A DNA stretch of 64,000 bases from Nephrocerus scutellatus (Eukaryota > Arthropoda > Insecta > Diptera > Pipunculidae), in NCBI GenBank assembly GCA_947095585.1, contig OX352763.1, positions 17,533,462-17,597,461 of the forward strand, written 5' to 3'. A program made the translations under genes and the position numbers. Each line of letters begins with the position of its first letter. Position 1 is the first letter of the stretch. The notes under the pieces were generated by a model, which did not search any database, was not told the DNA's origin, and saw only the letters and a list, made by a program, of their open reading frames with translations. This document shows, one piece after another, positions 35,901-50,900 of the stretch.

Positions 35901-38900
35901 CGTCTTTTGGAAGCATTTTACCTTCAGGCATTAGGTACAGTAAATTCTCGATTATATGAACTAATACTTCTAAGGCAAGTTCATAATATCTAAAAGTTCA
36001 TATAATCGAGGTAATGTATTAAAATGTAGAATAAGTAATGAATTTTATAAAAGCTTTCAATATCGTGGAAAATAACAATGGATTCTTGAAAACAAAATCT
36101 AAAAAAAGCCGACAATTTATAAGAAATACGAATATAATTCGAATGTACATATATTTACTGAAGATCCATTAATTGCTTGGCTTTGTCTTTGTCAGATTTG
36201 AGAAAGAAGAAAAACAAAACAATTTAATAAATTGACTAACAAAATTCTGGGTCTTTTTGGTATTTACCTACCAGGCAGGCTATGTACAAAAAATATAATA
36301 ATAACTCTTTTCATTTCAAACCGATTTTATTTCACCAAATTGGGCTTTTACATCGTCCTTCGCTTAAAGAATTTGTCACTCTTTTGTTCCATTAATCTCA
36401 AAGGCAACAAATCAGAAATTCGTCGTAACAATTCCTCTCGCCACTTATCCAAGACTCGATACTCGGAACGTCCTAAGGACTTTGTTAATTAGCAAAATTG
36501 TCACAATTGGGCAAGTCAGCAACCCAAGGCTATTTCATGTGGGTTTTATGCTGAAGGTCTTATTGGAGTCAAAAAGTTCAAATGGATCAGTCAATTGACC
36601 GACTCGTTCGTGTGATTTGACACTTCTGGACTTTTCTATCTTTACGGCTAAGTCAAGTGCACGATCTATAACAAAAAGTCAGAGACTTTAGACGAGCTCA
36701 GGACAAACACCGAACGCGAAATTGCAGCCACTTGGAATTAGCGCATTCACTGGTATGGTGTTTACGTGGAGGACATATTGTGTTGAATAATGTTGTGTTC
36801 CATAATTAATAGCTTCGATATCTTGCTTCAGTTTAATCCGAAATAAATTTGTTTTTGATATCTCAAACGCAAGGGGTTTTATTTAAAAACAAAATTGGGC
36901 GCTCTTAATGAAAACTCCATAATTTGATTTCATCTAATGATACCGAATTTATTATTATGCTTAAGATGTCAAAATTTCAAAATCCCCCACTCACCCACCA
37001 TTGCATGTGTTTGTTTATGTTCCTTAATCACGTCATCTACAATTTATTTCTGTTAAATATTTAAAATAAGAAATTCTTTTAATGGCAAATTGACTCATCT
37101 GTTTCTATCCAAATCTATTTGTCTTGGATCTGGATAAACAACAGATAAATTTAGCTACGTGGGATGGGATGTAATAAAATAAATTCAACAAATTTTCAAA
37201 ATTTATTTTGGCACAATATTTTAAATAAAAACTAAGCCCACACAAAAATGCTTTGTATATTTATTAATTTTTAAGCAATTGAAAAAAGGTGTGTCAAAGG
37301 AACATTTGAATGTGATACTACGTAAGGAATTTACACAACGATGATGGTGCGAATATTTTTTTGACATCTGTCATTCAATTTACAATTTTGAAAATTCAAT
37401 AATAAAAATTGGTAACATGTACGATGCAGTAAACTTATGTACACAAGAAACAGCTAATGCCATGCACTTAATCTATAAAGAGAAATGGGCATGCCTTAGA
37501 AACATACTTTTATTAGTACTGCTGGCAGTGCATAGTTGTATGGATGGCAACGATTATTTCCTCGTACTGATGAGCAGAAGTGTTTCACGAAGAGCAAAAT
37601 CTGCCCTGCTACTGACGCTATCATGTGACTAGTGCTTGAAACTACTGAGCGAGAGGAGATTTTGGACATTTGCTAGCATAAGGCTTCAAAAAAATATATA
37701 GTCACCAACTCTTCGAACAGAGTAAAATGTCGCCAGGATACAGAAAGGCGTAATTCTTTGACAACACAGTCAAAATCATTAATTATCAATTAAACGAATA
37801 TTAAAGGCCCACTGTGACAACCTTGAGGGACTCCGAAAGTAGCTGTAATGGAATCAGATACAAAGGATGAGAAGTTAATTTTGTGCTGTAAGTAATAATG
37901 AATCCAAACACCTAATACCTAATAATACACCCTAACACCCTAATCAAAAGAAAGATAATAATTTCAACCAATCGGTGGCAATTAAATCGACAACATCAGA
38001 GCCACCTAAAGCATATTTATTTCTGGAAAATACGCCTCCATAACCGATATAATGCTCCACATTCACAGAGAATGTGCTCGGTTGATTCGTAATTCTCCGA
38101 ACAGAACCAAAATTACGTATCTGAGCCAAAATTATTGTGTTCCTAATTATTCATCAGCGCTGTAGCGGCAGCCCAATTGACAGCACAGTAGGGTTTAAGT
38201 CCTATGAGCCAGAGCTAGTCCGTCTGCAGATTTGTTGCCTATGCAATTCCTTGATGACCAGGGACCCATCCGAGTATCACACTGTTATGTCTGGCAAGAG
38301 ATTGTAGTGCATCGTTGCAGCATTAAGTTGGACTGATATTAAGTCCGTTAAGATAGACGACAGCGCTTTAAGTGCTGCCTGGCTTTTTTAAAAGATATCG
38401 TAGCGCCCTTTACCTTTACTAAGGTTTAACCTAGCTCGGATTTGGCATGAAGTTCAGCCTGGAAAACCCTGGGACTCATTAACATAGGTATCAAGACTTT
38501 GGTGTCGGATCCAAAGACACCAGCTCCAACAATAGATTCCATCTTCGATACACCTGTGAACTAGACCAGACCTCTAGCGCCCAGTGCCATTATACCAGAG
38601 TGCACGGTCTAATATTTCTACCACAAATAACTTGCAGTACTCCCTGACCATGATCTCGGGGATAGTGCAAAACATGTCACTGTCGGGAATTGAGTAGAGA
38701 ATTTTACAAGTTTGTTAAAAAGGACCTCAAAGAAGTCGGAAAAAACACTTTTCCACGCCTCACACGCGACTTTCGGATCTCAGAAACAAGACTAAGCTAC
38801 ACAAAAAATCTCTTACAAGTGTGGAAGGTAGTTATTCTATAGATTAACCCACTTTATCCGTATAACACGTGCCACACGTCACAGGCGATTCATGACAAAC

Positions 38901-41900
38901 GTATACTAGCATCTTTGATGAAAAACTTCCAGTGCCCTACTTCTCTAAGCATTAAGATAACGTATACGAAAAGTTAAGTGTGAAAGGTAGTTATTCTAAA
39001 GGTTAACCCACTTTATCCGTATAACACGCGTGACGCGTGCCAGAAATGGCCCATGATACTGAGCTACTCACATAATTTAAGCTTTCTAGATCGTGTGAAA
39101 AGTGGTTAAAAAGACCCCAAATAAGTAAAAAATGCAGACTGACAGGTGATTTTAATGAAATGCTCAATTTACAAATAAATTTCAATCTCGTGATCATATT
39201 CCGCTTTACGACCGAAGTCCGGTCCAGGCCTCCCGCTCATACCTTTTTAACTGAACACATATTACAGGATTCTTGTGTTATATACTAATTTTTTTTAAAT
39301 GAATACAAAAAAAATTTAGAACGCTAAATATATGAAGCTTCTAAATGCCAAGTCGATCGTCGGAGACACTACATGTTTGTGCAAAATTTCATCACAATTG
39401 GACAAGGGGAAGTTTATGAAAATCGACTTCCAAGAGTTGTGGTAAACGGACAAAGCAACTTCAATAAAAGCTTTTGAAAATACCTTTAAAATACTTTTTT
39501 TTTTGCTCTCAGTTAATACAATTCGCCCCAATGTACCAACGACGCTCGCTGGTGATGAGCGCCACACCTACCTTTCAAGAATATATACCCGTTTGATCAA
39601 ACTAAACAGTTGTCAGTGATGGTGGGGCAGGAAGGAAAGAAGAAGCCTAACCAGTTGAAATGGCTCGGAATATATCGATTACTTAATGACAAGCTGCTCT
39701 GCAACAATCACCACACATCGGAGGAGGTGCAAAGAAGACATTCATTCTGATCGGTAAATACGGCAATCACAAGAACTGTTATTCTACCTAGATTGTTCGA
39801 AAGAAGAAAAAGCAGCTACCATGGAGATGTCATGCGAAAAAAAAGAAGGGAAAGACGAAAGAAAAACAAGATAAATATTACCACAAGAACCACTGCACGA
39901 AAACAAAGAACAACCAAAAAGAAAAATAAAAAAGGCAGAAAAACTATGCTGCTGTTTGAAAAACGGTGGAGGAGGAGAAGAGGTCAAAATGTTTCCCGTG
40001 CGTGCTCCAGTTTCGACAACATGGAGCGCCATTATCAGTACGATCTCCAGCTTCTTCAATAATTGTTATTATTGACTGTAAAACCTCTCTCTATCTGGGC
40101 GAGTGAGTGAAAAATGGTTCGCTGTGTAATTTGGATCAAGTAGTGCAGCGAGTGCAAGTACATGTATAGATACATATATAACATTAACAGACTGACATAT
40201 AGTCATCGGGCATCATGAATATTATGTCTGATGATGATCGAATCGAGTTAAGTGCTAGCATATAAAACGAGTTTAGAATATTGTTGCATCTGCATGCGTT
40301 GTTTACTCAACGAAACTGCGAAACTGCGTACTCCAGCCCATAAGTACGAGTTCTCATATTGACCCACTTTTGATGTTGTTGTGTTACAAACACAAGAAAC
40401 AACACAAAACAACAACGACGTGAGCACGGTGAAGAAAAACAAATTTAAGATGCCGCCATCCATCTCAATTTTGAATACCTAATTACAGATGAAATAAACA
40501 ATTCAATACTAAATAATTAATAGTTCCAGAATCCACTGCGACGTTGCTTTTGAAATATCAATTTCTTCATCAGAATATCTGGTGAACGTTTATTTACTTG
40601 TTAATATACAAATAGTATTACATACATTCTAGTTAACGTTTGATTTGTGGGCATAAGAAAAACAATAATAACCTGTCCTCAGTACCTAAGAGGGCAGAGT
40701 GATAAGTACCTAGCCTCCGGCGAAAGATGACGTTACTAAGTAAACTCAATTCAACTTATGTTAATGCGATCCTTCAAACTCGTACTGCGTCATTCAGTTT
40801 GACAGTAGTCAAAAGTGAACTACTTCCATGTTTTTACGAGAATTAAAACGACTATCAGAGAATGGAAATAAATTCTTATTTTTGAAAAAAAAAAAAAAAA
40901 AAAGGATCGATGAAATCAAAGCAAAGAGAATTAGAGCCCAGGTCGGAAAAACAGACTGAAAAGACACTCAGAACAGATTTGAACACGTGACTTCAACACC
41001 TTGTTCGTTCTTCCAACCCAGCACTCTAAACGGCCCGCCACGGAACACACATAGAAATCGGCTGCTTTTTGGAAACTTCAAGTTAGCCTCGCTGTCATTC
41101 TTTTTGCGCTTCTCGTTGGTTTTGTGATTAATAGATTAGTAAAAAAATGAGAGTTTTACAACTATGTCGAAGAAAAGCGTATGCAAAACGTAAAAATTCA
41201 ATGTCTGTCTCAAATTAGTATAAATAAATAAATTATCTTTATTTTGAAGTTTAACACCTACCAGCAATCCCGTTTCCACATTTGGTATTAATATAATCTT
41301 GGAACCATCCATTAATCCATTATCTTTAAGCGTTCCATCTTGGAGTTCTCTGTGGATTATAAAAATAAATACATTTAAATTAATATTGTAATAGACGGCA
41401 AGACATCTCTAAAAATCTTCTATAAACTATTGGCAGGGGGAGGATGGTTATAGGCTAGATTATACCCCCATTTCCCCACCCTGGGGGTGTGAAATGTAAA
41501 ATGGTAATATCAGCCAAATTTACAAACCAACTGGGGTCGAATTATGACATCAGTTAACGAGTGAATGAAATCCATACGTTAACGAGTGATCGAGTATTTA
41601 CATTGGGATGATCACAACTCGTCACTCGCTCACGTAAGCGATCATTCCAAATCAACATTATTAAGTCACGTATTATTCAGTCACATATGTGGTAATTCAA
41701 CGCCTGATTTTTAAAAAAATGTTCATTGTAAATTATTGGCATGTGGGGGAAGGTGGGCCCAGAGATCGTAGGGCCCCATACACATTTTTTAAAAAAATTA
41801 ACCCGAATTTCTTTAAATTTTATATACATGTGTATATCCGATGGACAACACTTTTTGTAAAAATTATGAAGACCCCGGGCCGAGAGGTCGTGAGGACACC

Positions 41901-44900
41901 TATACAAATTTTTAAAAAAATTAACCCGATTTTCTTCAAATTGTATACACATGTGTATCTCCGATGGACAACACTTTTTGTAAAAATTATGAAGACCCCG
42001 GGCCGAGAGGTCGTGAGGACACCTATACAAATTTTTAAAAAAATTAACCCGATTTTCTTCAAATTGTATACACATGTGTATCACTGATGGATAACATTTT
42101 TTGTAAATTTTTTGGAGTGATCGCTCCCAGCGGCTCGCGGGATGCCCATGTAAATTTTTAAAAAATTAGCCGGATTTTATTCAAAATTTAAACACATGTA
42201 TACCTCCGATTGACAACACTTTTTGTAAATTTTTTGGAGTGAACGGGCCCTGAGGCCAGTTTGGTGCCCATGTAAATATTTTAAAAATGAGCTCGATTTT
42301 CCTCAAATTTTAAACACAAGTGTGTAACTGATGGAACAAAACTTTTTGTTAATTTTTTGGAGTGATCGGGCCCTGACACTCAATTGGTGCCTATGTTAAT
42401 TTTTTAAAAATTTGCCAGATTTTCTTCAAATTTTTAACACATATGTATCTTCTATTAAAAAAAATGGGTTGTTTTTTATTATAGAATGACACAACGTTTT
42501 TCTCCGATTCGACCTTTCCGCTCTGTAGCCTAACGCACTAACCACAAGAGTCAGGGTGCCAGGGTGCGTTTTTGCAAGACTGGACTACTAAAAACGATGA
42601 TAGTAGCCGCCCAAATTTCTAAGTTCTAGCCGATCCATGAAGCCGATCAAGTCCAAAAATGCAGTGGGCGACCTTGCAGGAAGCTTCACTCACAAAACAA
42701 CAAAATTTCAAAGCACAAACCGCGTTTGACCATTTTTTTTTTTTAGAAAATCTACCTACCAACCTCTCTCTACCTATTGGGTTTGTGCTAAATCAGTATA
42801 ATTTTTGTACCATAAACTATAACCTGCGCTTCGTTCACTGAGACCTTTTAAACCGGAAATGCCCAGTCACACAATAATTGGTAAAGTCAACATTTTTGTG
42901 TGCGCGTGTGTGTGCCTGTGTAGCAGACAGCATCGGATTGTCATTACAACTGCTATAAAGTATTCTGATAAAATGCAGAACTCAACTTAATGTTCTAGAA
43001 AAAAATGTATATGGATACATAATGATAAATAACAGATACGCACACACACATACAAAATTAGTTGTTGCATTTCGCTTACCTACTTGAATTTCTAGATGCG
43101 CCTTTTTTTTTTGTTGTTGTTGGTAGTAGAGCAACACCTGCGTGAGTTCAAGTAGGAAATTGTATCTATGTACATCATATATGAACAAATATATTTTAAA
43201 ACTTATATACGATATGTGCATTGTCAAGCATTAAGTTCTCCAATTTTGATTCAATTCAACTGTTCAGAAGTAAAACACAATGAAATGTCGAAATGTGCCG
43301 ACTCAATTTATTGTTGCTTTTTACTTTTTTCTTTAAACCAAAAATCCGAACAGGTAAGCAAATGTTTAAGGTTTCTAATTGGAAAGACATACACATTACA
43401 ACACATCATATAATGGTTGTTGTTATTATAACTTTGTGCATTATATGCGAGTAAAGTTGAGGGCCTTACCTTTTCCTGTTATAGATAATGGACTTTTACC
43501 TGAGTTTCTTTTTTTTATTTCATTTTTATTGTGCTTCGAAGAATCATAGGAATAAAATTATTTAAAATAGACAGACAATAAATAGTGGAGGACTATTCAT
43601 ATTGGGTAAAAAAGTTGCTTTTATGCTAGCAGTACATAGTACACCAGTGGAAATGCCAGTATAGTCATCACACTATTATTGTGGTAAAATCGAACGAATA
43701 TCCAAAACAAATCATTGCATGCTCTGGCTCTGATGATACAAAACAAAATAAAAGTTTCGTTGGAAGTTTAAATTTTTGTAAGATGAGATGAGATGAGATG
43801 AGAGATCACACCACTGCACCACAGATCGGGTACACGAGGCAAATTTTAACGAAGCTTTTTTTAGATCCTTATGTGACAAAGGACGATTCCAAAAACTGTA
43901 TCATAAAGTAGACACATAGAAGTCGAGATCAACACGTAAATTGATTACAAGATCTGCGCTTAACTTAACTTTCTATGTAAAAGTCAATGATACAAAATTC
44001 AGTTTGTTTGAAATAAATGTTGGAATCCTACAGGGTAGTGTACTATACCCGATTTTGTACACCATTAACGCAGTAAATAAGATATGCCAATAACGGATAA
44101 TTTTACAGTGCCTACGTACGCAGATGATACTGCAATTATCGCAACATGTGATTCTCCTGCTGAATCATCTTTTTTTTAGTGCAGTAATGATTAGAATTAA
44201 TCACTGAGCTGTGTTTTAGTTATGATGCCACAAGATAAACATTTTTCCCCTCCTAATTGCACGGCAGTTTTTCAACGCCTTGACCAAGGAATTATAATCG
44301 AGCTGTCATTAAATATTTATTTTTGAAAGGCAATAATAACAATAATAATATTCGGCGCAATAGACCGTTGCAGTCCAGTGCCTAACTTCTCGCAACCGTT
44401 TGTGTTGAGCATGTATATTTTTGCACACAAATGGAAAGGCAATACGCCAATGGAAACCAAAGGCAAGTTGGACGCTCTGTACGGGGACTCTGCACCAACA
44501 TTTACCACCGTGAAATTTTGGGCAGCTGAATTTAAACGTGGGTGTACCAACGATGAAAATTCGGGAGGTCCAAAAACTGCCACCACTAACGATAACACAG
44601 CTCAAGTTCACCAACTGGTGAAAGACGACCGTCGAATTAAAGTGAGGGAGGTATGAATATGTCCAAAGAATGTGTTTGTCACATATTGCATGAAGAATTA
44701 GGCACGCGCGTTGGGTGGCGCGTTTGCTCACGTTAGACCAAAAACGTGTTCGAATGAATATTTCCAACGCTCTGTTGTATCAGTTCAGGCGCATAATTCC
44801 GAGCTTTGGCTCTGATTTATTACTGTAGATGAAACTTGGATAGAATATTATACCCCAGAAACAAAAATACAGTCAAAACAGTGGATTGCGAAGGAGAAAT

Positions 44901-47900
44901 CGGCACCAAAAATAAAAGCAAAAACTGTTTTTCGTCTGGGAAAGAGATGGCGATTTTTTTTGGGATGGTCAAGGAGGATCTTAATCAATAATCTTCAAAA
45001 AGGACAAAACCATTAGAGGAGCATACAACGCATCATTGACAAGCTGATGACAGAAGTTACAAAAAACGGCCATATTTGCAAAAAATCCAATTATGGATTC
45101 CATATATTCATATATTCCTTGAAAGATATCAATCCAAAGATTTGAACTAATTACTGAAACTCCGTGCTACATTAGAACAAATCCGATTCAGAAGGATCTA
45201 TCGATGCCAACAGTTAGAGAGGAACTATCAAAAGTTGCTCATAGATACCTGCAGAGGCTAGTTAATCAACAAAAAAAATTTAATCGAAGACATTCCCAAG
45301 AAAATAGAAAAAAAAGCAAATCAAAGTTACATACCTACATGCATATTGGAATTCTGACACACACACAGAATAGTGCTGCTATGGAATTTGAATTGTTTGC
45401 CATTTTCGGTTATTGTTTGTGTTTTGAAATCGTTGGCAAGCGAAAAACAACAACACATTGTTGCTAGGTGTATTAGGACAACCAATTTGGGCCAAAACAC
45501 AAAAAACTTTCTACCTGGTGCGTGCACAACAATGCACTTGGAAACCAAATTGCCGCAAACAATGGCAATCGTATGTTATGTACGGATTGTTCTTTATCGC
45601 ATTTTACTATTTACGAGTACATATGTATGTATGTATGAGTCAAATAATTTAGGAAGGTTAGAGAACAAACAAAAATGCGTTGTAATGTGAGTCCCCCTAC
45701 CTGATGAAATACACGTACTCATCACTGGAAACGCGCAGATCGGATTTAAGTTCACAATGCAATTAAGTTACTTTTACACACAATGGTACTGCATCGACCT
45801 AATCCCCATCAAATCAATGTACGACTATGTTCTTGATTGACTTAGGTGGAATTATGATGTTCGGGTACAGAGTAGCGCTTCACATTTTTCCTAAAATTTT
45901 CTCAGCTAAATTAATCAGAAACCAAATGGTAGGTTTTACTGAGAAAACTATAAAACTTTTATTATTTTTAAAATCGATTCAAATACAAGTGGTCAAAATC
46001 AACTATTTCACTCTTCAACGTTAAAAATCTCAACTGGACATGAGTAGGATATCTTAAAAGAATTCAACAAAAGTTGCAAAACTTGTTATTAAAGATTGTG
46101 GTGATGATGAAGCACCCACTGGGTCTGGCCAGAGTTCCTCTAATTCCTCAAATTAATTGAGAAAGAAAACAATCGATACCTTGTGCACTCTAACGAGTGG
46201 ATGTGGTACGGCGACGTTGCAGAGTAGTGTGACAAATGTGACTTCCTACCAAAACGTTCTCTATAGAAAGCCCAACTGTACGCATAGTAACGCTGTAAAA
46301 ATTGTCAAAAATCGATTCTATTTCTGCGATGTCATATTAAATAAGCTAGTGTATGTATAAATTATAAAATATATATCTATATGTACGATTATATGTTGCC
46401 CTTTTTGATCTTTCTCTGCCAAAAGAATTCGACATTAGAAGAACAAATAAAACAACAATAAATTCTCTAATAACCAAAATATGCGCCTTAAATTAATACA
46501 CTATAAATTCTGAAAAATAAAAACACATACGAAGCGATGTATGCTTTTGTGGCTCAAATACAAAACCTTGTCTACAGAAAGCCCAACTATTCCGGTGGTA
46601 CACAGAAACATGCTTAGAAAAATCCCAAATGTTTATGTATTGATAATCAACTAAAGAGCAAAATCCCTATAAAAATTTTCTGTTTCCCATTACCATTACG
46701 TTTCTCGCTCTTTGCGACTGCTTATTTTTTGGTACACTGTATTCACATCCCACAAACACAGACGCGTTTGGGATTGGTTTACAGCATTAGTATGCGTACA
46801 ATTGGGCTTTCTATAGAGAAGGTTTTGCTCAAATAGTAAAGCAGCGCTGCACACAGTCATTATAGTATAGCGTGATCTGATGCCGCTATATGGAAAGTTA
46901 AAATTTTTTTATGGAAGCCACCGACCCCGGAGCCCGATCACAAACCAAATTTTAATAGTAAATCACCGAAAATGCACAAGTGTGCAAATTTTCAATAAAA
47001 TCGGGCTTTGGTAAGTGGGTTAAAAAAAAAATCAATCGCAAGATTTCACCACCAAACGAACGACATAATCATGCCGGTGCGAAGTTAAAACTCGTATAGA
47101 TATTTTAAAAATAAAAGGAATCTGATTCAAACATGAATTTGAAATGTTATTTTTTGAAACAGAGAGCCTTGATTGACCTTTCTGTGGTGAAAAAATTTGA
47201 CATTGAAAAAACAAACAAAAAACTAAAAATAAATTCGAATAATCCGATCAAAACTTTGACAGAAGACAGCTATTTCGAACATAAATTTGATTTTAAATTC
47301 CAATTGACAAAAAATTCGGCACAGATTGATTTTTTTTGCTGTGATTTTGTTTTTTGTTTTTGTTCGTTCTCCCTTAAAATAAAACGAATTGATGGAACCC
47401 ATTTTTTTTATCGAAGATTGCCTCTAACAGATCTGTATATTTCGGCAGATTTACCCCTCTTTTTTACTAACACATGCAACAAAACAATGTGAACAAACGA
47501 TTCTCTTATTTCATGACCGATTTGCTGAGAACAACTGTCAGCTCGGACAGAGATTTCTAAAAATGCAAAAAAAAAACTAAAAAATTTGTTATTTTTCGAA
47601 ATCGAATTTTATCGTTTTTTGAGTCCTTTTTAAACACCTTTCGCACGACCTAGAGGACTGAAATTTTGTGAGCTGCTCAATGTAGGAGCCAATTTTGATA
47701 TCCCGCGTGTAACGCGTATGATGCGTTTGATGAAATTTAGAATATCCAGTATCCAGCATTTTTAAATCTGATACCACCTACTACAGAGGGGAGCTGCAAC
47801 ACTCCTTGAAAAGTATTATTTCGCTAGATAACTTCCAAGAGGAGATCTTTTGTCAATAATTTGACTGGAAATCAGTCAAGATGGCAACGCTGATAAGTCA

Positions 47901-50900
47901 TCTAAATAACATTACTTAATATGTATAGACATAAAACATATATAACAGTTGCACTTGAGTCAATTTACGTCGGTTCACTTACACAGTCGAAGCACTCGAA
48001 TATTTACTCGCCCATTTTCCATTTTTCTAATATTTCTCTCGCCTTCGCATGTGAGTGTTGGACAAATAACATTTTGCTTACTCGTTCGTACCCTACCTCC
48101 TACCTACCTATCCTAGCGTGCCCTTTCCGGAATAGATAGGAAGGGAAACCACATTTTTACTAAAAGCAGTAGATAACAATTTTAACAAGTTTTTATTGCT
48201 CGCTTAAATGGGTTAAGTATAGCTGCGATGCAATCAACTTTCAAGGCGATGAGGTATCAACAAAAAATTCACGTTTTTTTATATCATTTCAAATGGATTT
48301 TCCATTTCCATGGAAATAAATATTAGCATATATTTTTAGTAAAATTACCATTAATTCTCTTACTTACTAAAAAATCGAAAAGTGGACTTATACCACTTTT
48401 AAAAATACCGGCTAATATAAATGTATATATTACTCGAGTATATATATTCCTAATATTGATATTTAAGCGCAAGTTACAAGTTTGGACAAAGAATTTCAAT
48501 ATTTGCATATATAACCTTAATTGCCGCGAGAATCGCATATTAGATTTTCGCCAGACACGTTGAGTACACCGCGATTCTCGTCCGATCATCAACACTAAGC
48601 AACGTTCGGGTTGGTTAGTACCTAGATAAGGGATCAAAAAACGAAACAACCAAATAGTGGGTTGTGGTTTACTGTGGATTTACTGTAGAATAACAGAAAA
48701 TCAATGATAACATTCAAACCATTATAAGACATAAGATAAAGATAGAGATAACGACCAAGTTGGAAGACATACTATTCTACCGTCATAGTTATTATGTACT
48801 ACAATAAAATTTAGAAAAAATTTAAACACTACACGATACTTAATTCTGAAAATGTTGTATGTTTTTCCTAACCCTCCGTAATTACAAGTTAGCATGCCGT
48901 CTGGCGCTAATAATACGCCGCATTCGGCATGCCGCAGAAAATAGCAGATCTCGATCGGTGGTATACACATCAGTAACATAATCTTACAGTTTGAACTTTA
49001 AATGATTTTAATGACATTTACAGTAAATACAAAAAGCCGTTCTACACAAATAGCGCGATTTTCTAATTTCTACAAGACGGCGTTAGTTAAAGCGAGTGAA
49101 ATAATGTCTCATTCTCGCGCTTAATACATAGCAGGCAGTTCATCAAGACTATGACGAAAGCAAACAAAAGAAATTCCTACTTAAAGTGAGTGAGTGAGCG
49201 TTCCGTTTGAACATTCGTACCCCAAAACGATTCCGAAAACCCTGTCACGTTGACAGCTACAGCTTTTTAGTAATCATATTGTCATAAAATATGCTATAAG
49301 TGTGATATAAATTCATGTTCTTCCGGCATCTTGACTCTTGCAAAACAAAAGCATTGGACAAGAATTGGATTTGTAAGTTGGAATTGTGTATTCGTATTGT
49401 GTAAAGGAATTGTATTTCGGGGATGCAATACAGATTTAGGCCATCATTATTGAATAAACAAAATAAAAGAAAGAAAATAAAAGTTACTTTAAGAAAGTTT
49501 TAAGAATTATCTACTAAGTAAGTCAGTCAGCAGTCAGAGTATACAAACGCAAACTTAAGAAACCTGTTCGTCTTCTATGTGTTAACATTGTAAGGGCGCT
49601 CTCACAATGAAAAACTTAAGACTTATAAGAGTTACAGAAATGAATGGATTTTATTAAATTGAAATTATTTCTGATCGTTATGTTGGGGTAGATCTTAGTT
49701 CTAAGTTTACAAACTTTTGACAGAATAAAGAAGTTCGCAACATATTGAAACGGATGTGAAATATTTTTTGTTGTTGTTGTCTTCAATATAACAACCTAAA
49801 CCTTATGTATATATTGTAAAAGCTCTTCTTAGGTTTAAGTTTTGCGAGCTGTTCTAAGGTTTAAGTCTTAAGTCTTTAGTCTTTAGTCTTAATTCTTAAG
49901 TTTTAAGTCTTTAGTCATAAGTCATAAGTCTTAAGTCTTAAGTTTTAAGTTTTAAGTCTTAAGTCTTAAGTCTTAAGTCTTAAATCTTAAGTCATAAGTC
50001 TTAAGTCTTTAGTCTTAATTGGGCAAACCGTGAACTTTCACACCCAGTAAGCTGTTCATATTAATATCGGTCCATATGTCAGTGGTGAGACACAGATTGG
50101 ACACTTGCCACAAAACTTTTTTTGAAACTGTCTGCTTCCTCGTCGTAAAGTTTTTCCAAAAGTACAAAAGTATTTTTATTGCTATCATTCTTATATAAAG
50201 AGACATCTACACTGACTCATTGTTTTATTCATCATTTTACAAATATCTTATATAAAGCGTTTTTCATTCTTTTGATTATTTTAGAAGTAATCGGATATTT
50301 TGTCGATTAATTGAAAGCGAAAATACGATACAATAAAATCGTTAACCGAAAGAAAATAATCGATTAATATAAATTCTTCGATTAATCGTACCCATCACTA
50401 GTACAACATAATTTTAAATTGTTCAAAAATATGTTACCCCTCATAGAAATAAATAAAAGTCAATCCCGTATAAGTTGTGACATCTTTTTCGACACCCCTG
50501 TTATTTGATGATGTTAGTTTAAGAAGGGGTCTGTATTGTTATTCAAACCGACCGAGCAGTATACGTAAAAAATTTACTCGGTGTTATTTTATTCAACCGG
50601 GTTAATTTTACTCTGTACTCTGTGTTTTTTTTTATTGCGAACCGACGACAAAAGTTTCCTACTTTTACTCTAAAATGAATATAAGTGTAAGGCAGAGTAA
50701 ATAAAATAAACAAAAGAGGCCACAAAAGACTTCCCTGCGGAACACCAGAGGATCTTTGGTTTCTGCACAATAAGTAGTTTGAAGGCCTTTTTAGTACTGA
50801 AGAATGGAATCCTTATTATTCTAGTTTAGCAATTAGAATTCTATGCTGCAGCCGGTCGAAAGCTCTGTGTTAAGCACATCAACTTGACCCCACTCTATCC

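Noticed and set aside
39784..40062. Opposed 90-residue frames at 39.8-40.06 kb
   Set aside because: A purine-rich stretch keeps both strands open; no domain, no splice context.
41677..42087. Repetitive frames on both strands ([16 protein letters not shown]...)
   Set aside because: Translation of the 122-bp tandem array, open on both strands; not a protein.
47133..47492. 119-residue plus frame
   Set aside because: Lys/Asn/Phe-rich composition typical of AT-rich DNA; no motif, splice signals or homologues recognised.
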